Source of the DNA: Lysobacter sp. Root916
GTDB lineage: Bacteria > Pseudomonadota > Gammaproteobacteria > Xanthomonadales > Xanthomonadaceae
DNA length: 64,000 bases
Direction: 5' to 3'
Assembly: GCF_001429785.1 (NCBI RefSeq)
Contig: NZ_LMJF01000001.1
Span: forward strand, 1,122,474 to 1,186,473
Part shown: piece after piece, positions 60,999 through 64,000 of the stretch
How positions within the stretch are numbered: the stretch's first letter is position 1
Layout of the letters: each line of letters opens with the position of its first letter
Made by a program: the position numbers and the translations under genes
The notes under the pieces: generated by a model
What the model saw: the letters and a program-made list of their open reading frames with translations, nothing else
Database searches by the model: none
Told to the model about the DNA's origin: nothing

Positions 60999-61415
60999 CT
61001 ACTTGCAGGCGTCGTACACCCTGTCGTTCAAGGCCCGGCGCGCGTCGTAGCCTACGTCGTCGTTGTGCTGACGCAGGATGGCCTCGCGTCGGGCCTTGGC
61101 CGCCGCGCAGGCGTCGGTTGCGGCCGGCGACGGTGCGTAGGCGGCGCTGGCCCGCGAACCGTCGGTGCCGGCCAGGCGCGATAAGTACCGCGAATCCGCC
61201 TCGCCTTGTTTACGCCGATAGTGGCGCCGCCACAATTCGTCGTTGCTAGGCGGCGGCGCCGGCGTTGCGTCCCAGGACTTCACCGCCTTCTGCGCGGGCG
61301 CGCAGGGCTCGCTTTGATAGCTGACCGCTCCGCCCTTGCCGACGCACTTGTGCACGCTTTGGCCCTGGACCGTGCCAGCGAACGCCAGCAACAGGCATGC
61401 GAGTCCGATTCGCAT
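60999..61415 (-). CDS. DUF4124 domain exported protein
   Basis: A 138-residue protein with a signal peptide ending near GTVQGQ. The DUF4124 segment HKCVGKGGAVSYQSEPCAP follows at once, with its typical two Cys. The rest is charged and helical (NELWRRHYRRKQGEADSRYL misses one Asp here) with a further Cys pair near the C-terminus. DUF4124 proteins are periplasmic and of unknown function, common in Xanthomonadaceae. Single gene. Confidence 0.82.
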   Translation of the reverse strand: MRIGLACLLLAFAGTVQGQSVHKCVGKGGAVSYQSEPCAPAQKAVKSWDATPAPPPSNDELWRRHYRRKQGEADSRYLSRLAGTDGSRASAAYAPSPAATDACAAAKARREAILRQHNDDVGYDARRALNDRVYDACK

Positions 61416-61591
61416 CCATCACCCCCCGGTTGATAAGCGCAGGCTAGCAGACCTGAGCCGCGGCGCCCTGGCCCCCGCAACGCACGGTCACGAACCGCCG
61501 CCTGAACGCTGCGCCGCTCGCTGCGGGACTGGCTGGCCGATCGCTCTGGCGCGACGCGATACTGTGGGCCGATGCCCTATTCGGAATCCCT

Positions 61592-62092
61592 ATGCGTAGC
61601 CTTCTGCTGACGGCCCTGTTGCTGCCGTGGTGCGCTTGCGCTGCCGAGGCCACGCCGGAGCAAGCCGTGTCGACGTTGTGGCGCGCCTCGTCCAATGAAG
61701 CCGGAGGCAGCGCGGATCTGACCGCGCTGGAACGGCTATTCCATGCCGATGCGGTGGTCTTCGGCGGCCGCTACAAGGACGGCGCGCCGGTGGTTCGGCG
61801 CTGGTCCGCCGCCGATTTCCTGAAAAACTTCCAGGGCGTGCGCAAGCAAGGCTTCCACGAATGCGAAGTCGCGCGCGTGGTCCACACCTACGATCGTTTC
61901 GCGGTGGCCTACAGCGTGGTCGAATCCCGGGCCGACAAGCACGCGGCGCGTCCGGACTTCGTCGGCGTCAACAGCGTCCAGCTCTACAAGGTGGGCACGC
62001 AGTGGCAGGTGCTGTCCTTGTACTACCACGTCGAGAAGCAGGGGTCGCCGATTCCGACCGACGCTGGACGCTCGGGGCAGTGCATCGGTTAA
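61592..62092 (+). CDS. Exported NTF2/SnoaL-like protein
   Basis: A 166-residue protein with a signal peptide ending near CACAAEA. The fold is suggested by LTALERLFHADAVVFGGR, RRWSAADFLKNFQ, YDRFAVAYSVVESRAD, and the terminal VNSVQLYKVGTQWQVLSLYYH, which follow the SnoaL/DUF4440-like cone-shaped domain. No catalytic residues can be named. Single gene between two hypothetical genes on the opposite strand. Confidence 0.8.
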   Translation: MRSLLLTALLLPWCACAAEATPEQAVSTLWRASSNEAGGSADLTALERLFHADAVVFGGRYKDGAPVVRRWSAADFLKNFQGVRKQGFHECEVARVVHTYDRFAVAYSVVESRADKHAARPDFVGVNSVQLYKVGTQWQVLSLYYHVEKQGSPIPTDAGRSGQCIG

Positions 62093-62128
62093 GCGCCCGG
62101 ACTGCCGGGGTCCCGCGCCTTGGCGGCC

Positions 62129-62743
62129 TCAGTCCGGCAATAAGCTCCACTGCGAACCCTGCAGTTGGAAGCGCACCCGTTTGGAGCCTGCGCCGGCACC
62201 GGGCGTATGCAGTTGCGCATCGCATTCGACCGCGCCGCTGTCGCGGTCCAGATCGCAGGACTCCAGCGCGGCGACTTCGAGGGCGAGCGCGAACCGACGA
62301 TACTCGGCGGCGCGCCGGGCATCGGTTTCGCGCGCGCCCAGCGCCTGCAAATGTTCGCGCAGCAGCGCTTGCGCGCTGCCCAGGGTCGGTTGCGGAGCCT
62401 CGATATCGGACCGTTTGACCAGCCGCCAGTGCGCACCGTCCAGGTCGAAGGCGAAGACCTGATACGCATCGCGCATCGGCGCTTCGATCTTGACGATGCA
62501 GGCGGTCTGCGCGGGGACCAGCGACTGACACCCTTGCACGAGCGAGAACTTCAGCGATTCCAGCAAGGCCCGGCCGAGCGGCGACGCCGCCGCCTGGGGC
62601 CCGGCCCGTTCCGCGCTCAAGGCCGCGTACAAGGCGGCATTGGCCTGATCCAGGGTCGGCGCCGCATCCAGGGCCAGGGCCTGACCCGACGCGAGCGACA
62701 GGACGAATAAAGCATAACGGCGTGCGAGCGCGGTGAGCGGCAT
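62129..62743 (-). CDS. Exported hypothetical protein
   Basis: A 204-residue protein with a signal peptide (MPLTALARRYALFVLSLASG, cleavage near ALALDA). The mature part is mixed helical and beta with two Cys pairs (GCQSLVPAQTAC; SCDLDRDSGAVEC) that suggest disulphides. It ends with the strand RFQLQGSQWSLLPD. No domain is recognised. It is convergent with the NTF2-like gene. Confidence 0.72.
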   Translation of the reverse strand: MPLTALARRYALFVLSLASGQALALDAAPTLDQANAALYAALSAERAGPQAAASPLGRALLESLKFSLVQGCQSLVPAQTACIVKIEAPMRDAYQVFAFDLDGAHWRLVKRSDIEAPQPTLGSAQALLREHLQALGARETDARRAAEYRRFALALEVAALESCDLDRDSGAVECDAQLHTPGAGAGSKRVRFQLQGSQWSLLPD

Positions 62744-62980
62744 TCGGGAAGACTGCGTGGAGCGGACGAAGACCGCGGGCGGCATAGTCTAAAGGCACGG
62801 CGCTATCGACGAAGGAGCAGGACGCCACCGTCGCAGCGCCTCCGCTTCGGCTGTCAAGCCTCTTGAGTTCACCGTCGTCCGGCCTACTCGGGCCGCTATC
62901 GCCGAGGCGGTGCGGCGCTACCATGCAGGCGCAGCACGACCAGCCGATTCCAAACCGCCTACGACGAATGGAATGCCCCC

Positions 62981-63898
62981 ATGCGAGCCACACGCCTGCT
63001 TCTGACCACCGTATCCCTGCTCCTGCTCACCGCCGCCGTCCCGGCCCAGCGCGGCCCGGAAATACGCGTCGACGATGTCGAACGCTTCTATGCGATCTAC
63101 GATCGCGCCGGCGGCAAGCCGAGCGCGGAAGAACTGCAGCGCGACTATCTGGATCAGGGCAGCCCTGGCTTGCTGGAGTTCGCTCGGATGCGCAGGATCA
63201 CCGGCGAACGCATCGCCGGCATGATCGCCGAGCGGCCCGCGCTGTACACCAACGCCAAGCGCTGCGTGGACGTGCTGCCCGCGGTGGAGACCCGGCTGGG
63301 CACAGCGCTGGGCAAGCTCAGCCAGTACTACCCGCCTACGCGTTTCCCTCCGGTGACCCTGGCGATCGGGCGCGGCAAGCCGGTCGGCACCGCCAACGCC
63401 AGCGGGGTGATGATTGGGTTGGAGTCTCTGTGCGCGGTGGACGTCCTCAACCCCAATCTGGAGGACCGCTTCGTCTACGTGATCGCACACGAGTACGCGC
63501 ACGTGCTGCAACCGGCCGCGCAGGTGGAGGACTCCAATAGCACGGTGCTCAAGGCCTCGCTGATCGAAGGCGGCGCCGAATTCGTGGGCGAGCTGATCTC
63601 CGGTTCGGTCGGTTACAGCCATCTGCGCGCCGCGACGCGCGGAAAGGAACTGGCGCTGGAAACCGCGTTCCTTGCCGACCAGGACCAGAAAGCCGAAGGC
63701 TCGGCCTGGCTGTACAACGGCCTGGGCACGCCTGAGCGCCCGGGCGACCTGGGTTACTGGGTCGGCTATCGCATCGCCAAGGCCTACTACCGTCAGGCCA
63801 AGGACAAACGGGCCGCGGTGCGCGAGATCATCGAATTCGAAGACGCCAAGGCCTTCCTGGCCAAGAGCGGATGGAAGCCAGGTATGCAGTTGGATTGA
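62981..63898 (+). CDS. Exported DUF2268-type putative Zn-dependent protease
   Basis: A 305-residue protein with a signal peptide ending near AAVPAQ. The zinc motif VIAHEYAHVLQP (HExxH type) is near residue 172, with a downstream acidic ligand candidate in LIEGGAEFVGEL. The segment TRFPPVTLAIGRGKPVGTA and the C-terminal YWVGYRIAKAYY match the DUF2268 family of predicted metalloproteases. ATG 62981 gives the signal peptide. Substrate unknown. Single gene. Confidence 0.88.
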   Translation: MRATRLLLTTVSLLLLTAAVPAQRGPEIRVDDVERFYAIYDRAGGKPSAEELQRDYLDQGSPGLLEFARMRRITGERIAGMIAERPALYTNAKRCVDVLPAVETRLGTALGKLSQYYPPTRFPPVTLAIGRGKPVGTANASGVMIGLESLCAVDVLNPNLEDRFVYVIAHEYAHVLQPAAQVEDSNSTVLKASLIEGGAEFVGELISGSVGYSHLRAATRGKELALETAFLADQDQKAEGSAWLYNGLGTPERPGDLGYWVGYRIAKAYYRQAKDKRAAVREIIEFEDAKAFLAKSGWKPGMQLD

Positions 63899-63946
63899 GG
63901 CATCGCGGCGGGTCGGCGCCGACGACGCGCCGACCACCGCCGCCCG

Positions 63947-64000
63947 TCAGCCATCGACCGCGCGCTGCGCGTTCGTCTCCTTGGGGAAGCCCTTGACCAG
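63947..64000 (-). CDS. Possible C-terminal fragment of a gene cut by the window edge
   Basis: The minus strand from the right edge reads LVKGFPKETNAQRAVDG and then TGA at 63949-63947. It looks coding, but only 17 residues are visible, so no identity can be given. Confidence 0.35.
   Translation of the reverse strand: MVKGFPKETNAQRAVDG

Overview
The window looks like a chromosomal segment of a high-GC Xanthomonadaceae/Lysobacteraceae bacterium, most likely Lysobacter or a close relative. The evidence is uniformly GC-rich housekeeping genes, a copL-copA-copB copper operon of the Xanthomonas type, recurring GTAGGAGCGGCG...CGCCGCTCCTAC intergenic repeats, and a dif-like site whose core matches the attachment core I recall for Xanthomonas filamentous phages. 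No rRNA, CRISPR array, transposase or phage structural gene was recognised. Genus assignment is inference.

Layout. 1-16.4 kb is core metabolism: a threonine aldolase (partial), a DUF1244 protein, folD, guaB-guaA, a DHA2 efflux pump divergent from a LysR regulator, tadA, two tandem DUF2721 proteins, orn, an MscS channel, ppsA divergent from its kinase/phosphatase regulator, and a DUF1249 protein. At 16.4-16.7 kb tRNA-Ala(GGC) and tRNA-Glu(TTC) are followed by a clear terminator. At 17-21.5 kb are a LysR regulator, an SDR, a secreted CocE/NonD-type hydrolase and a small hypothetical gene.

21.6-29.4 kb is a copper-handling cluster, all on the minus strand: copL, a multicopper oxidase (copA), the outer-membrane protein copB, a His-tailed cytochrome c, a DUF411 protein, then a MerR/CueR regulator overlapping a P1B-type ATPase. 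A near-identical 16-bp dyad (CTGRACCATGGTYCAG) sits in front of the merR gene and again in front of copL. After it come a topoisomerase IB and an RND efflux pump with its adaptor (30.7-34.9 kb).

34.9-45.7 kb is an accessory island with lower GC in places and long gene-poor stretches. It holds an H-NS-like gene, a dif/XerCD-type site (36373-36400), a two-gene overlapping operon with a nuclease-like N-terminus (36882-39466), two small genes that look like integron cassettes around an attC site (39728-40847), a second nuclease-like gene, and a large SF1 helicase with an unrecognised N-terminal half. This part is the best candidate for an undescribed, possibly defensive, system. A three-gene operon of unknown function follows at 45.4-48.1 kb.

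48.5-64 kb returns to chromosome-like content: an SRPBCC protein, several exported hypothetical proteins, a PmtA-like methyltransferase next to an OmpR/HK two-component system, an S41 protease, an Lnt-type acyltransferase with an unusual 300-residue membrane extension, a secreted SGNH esterase, a CPBP protease downstream of a perfect 18-bp palindrome, an arginase-family enzyme, and a Zn-protease-like secreted protein.
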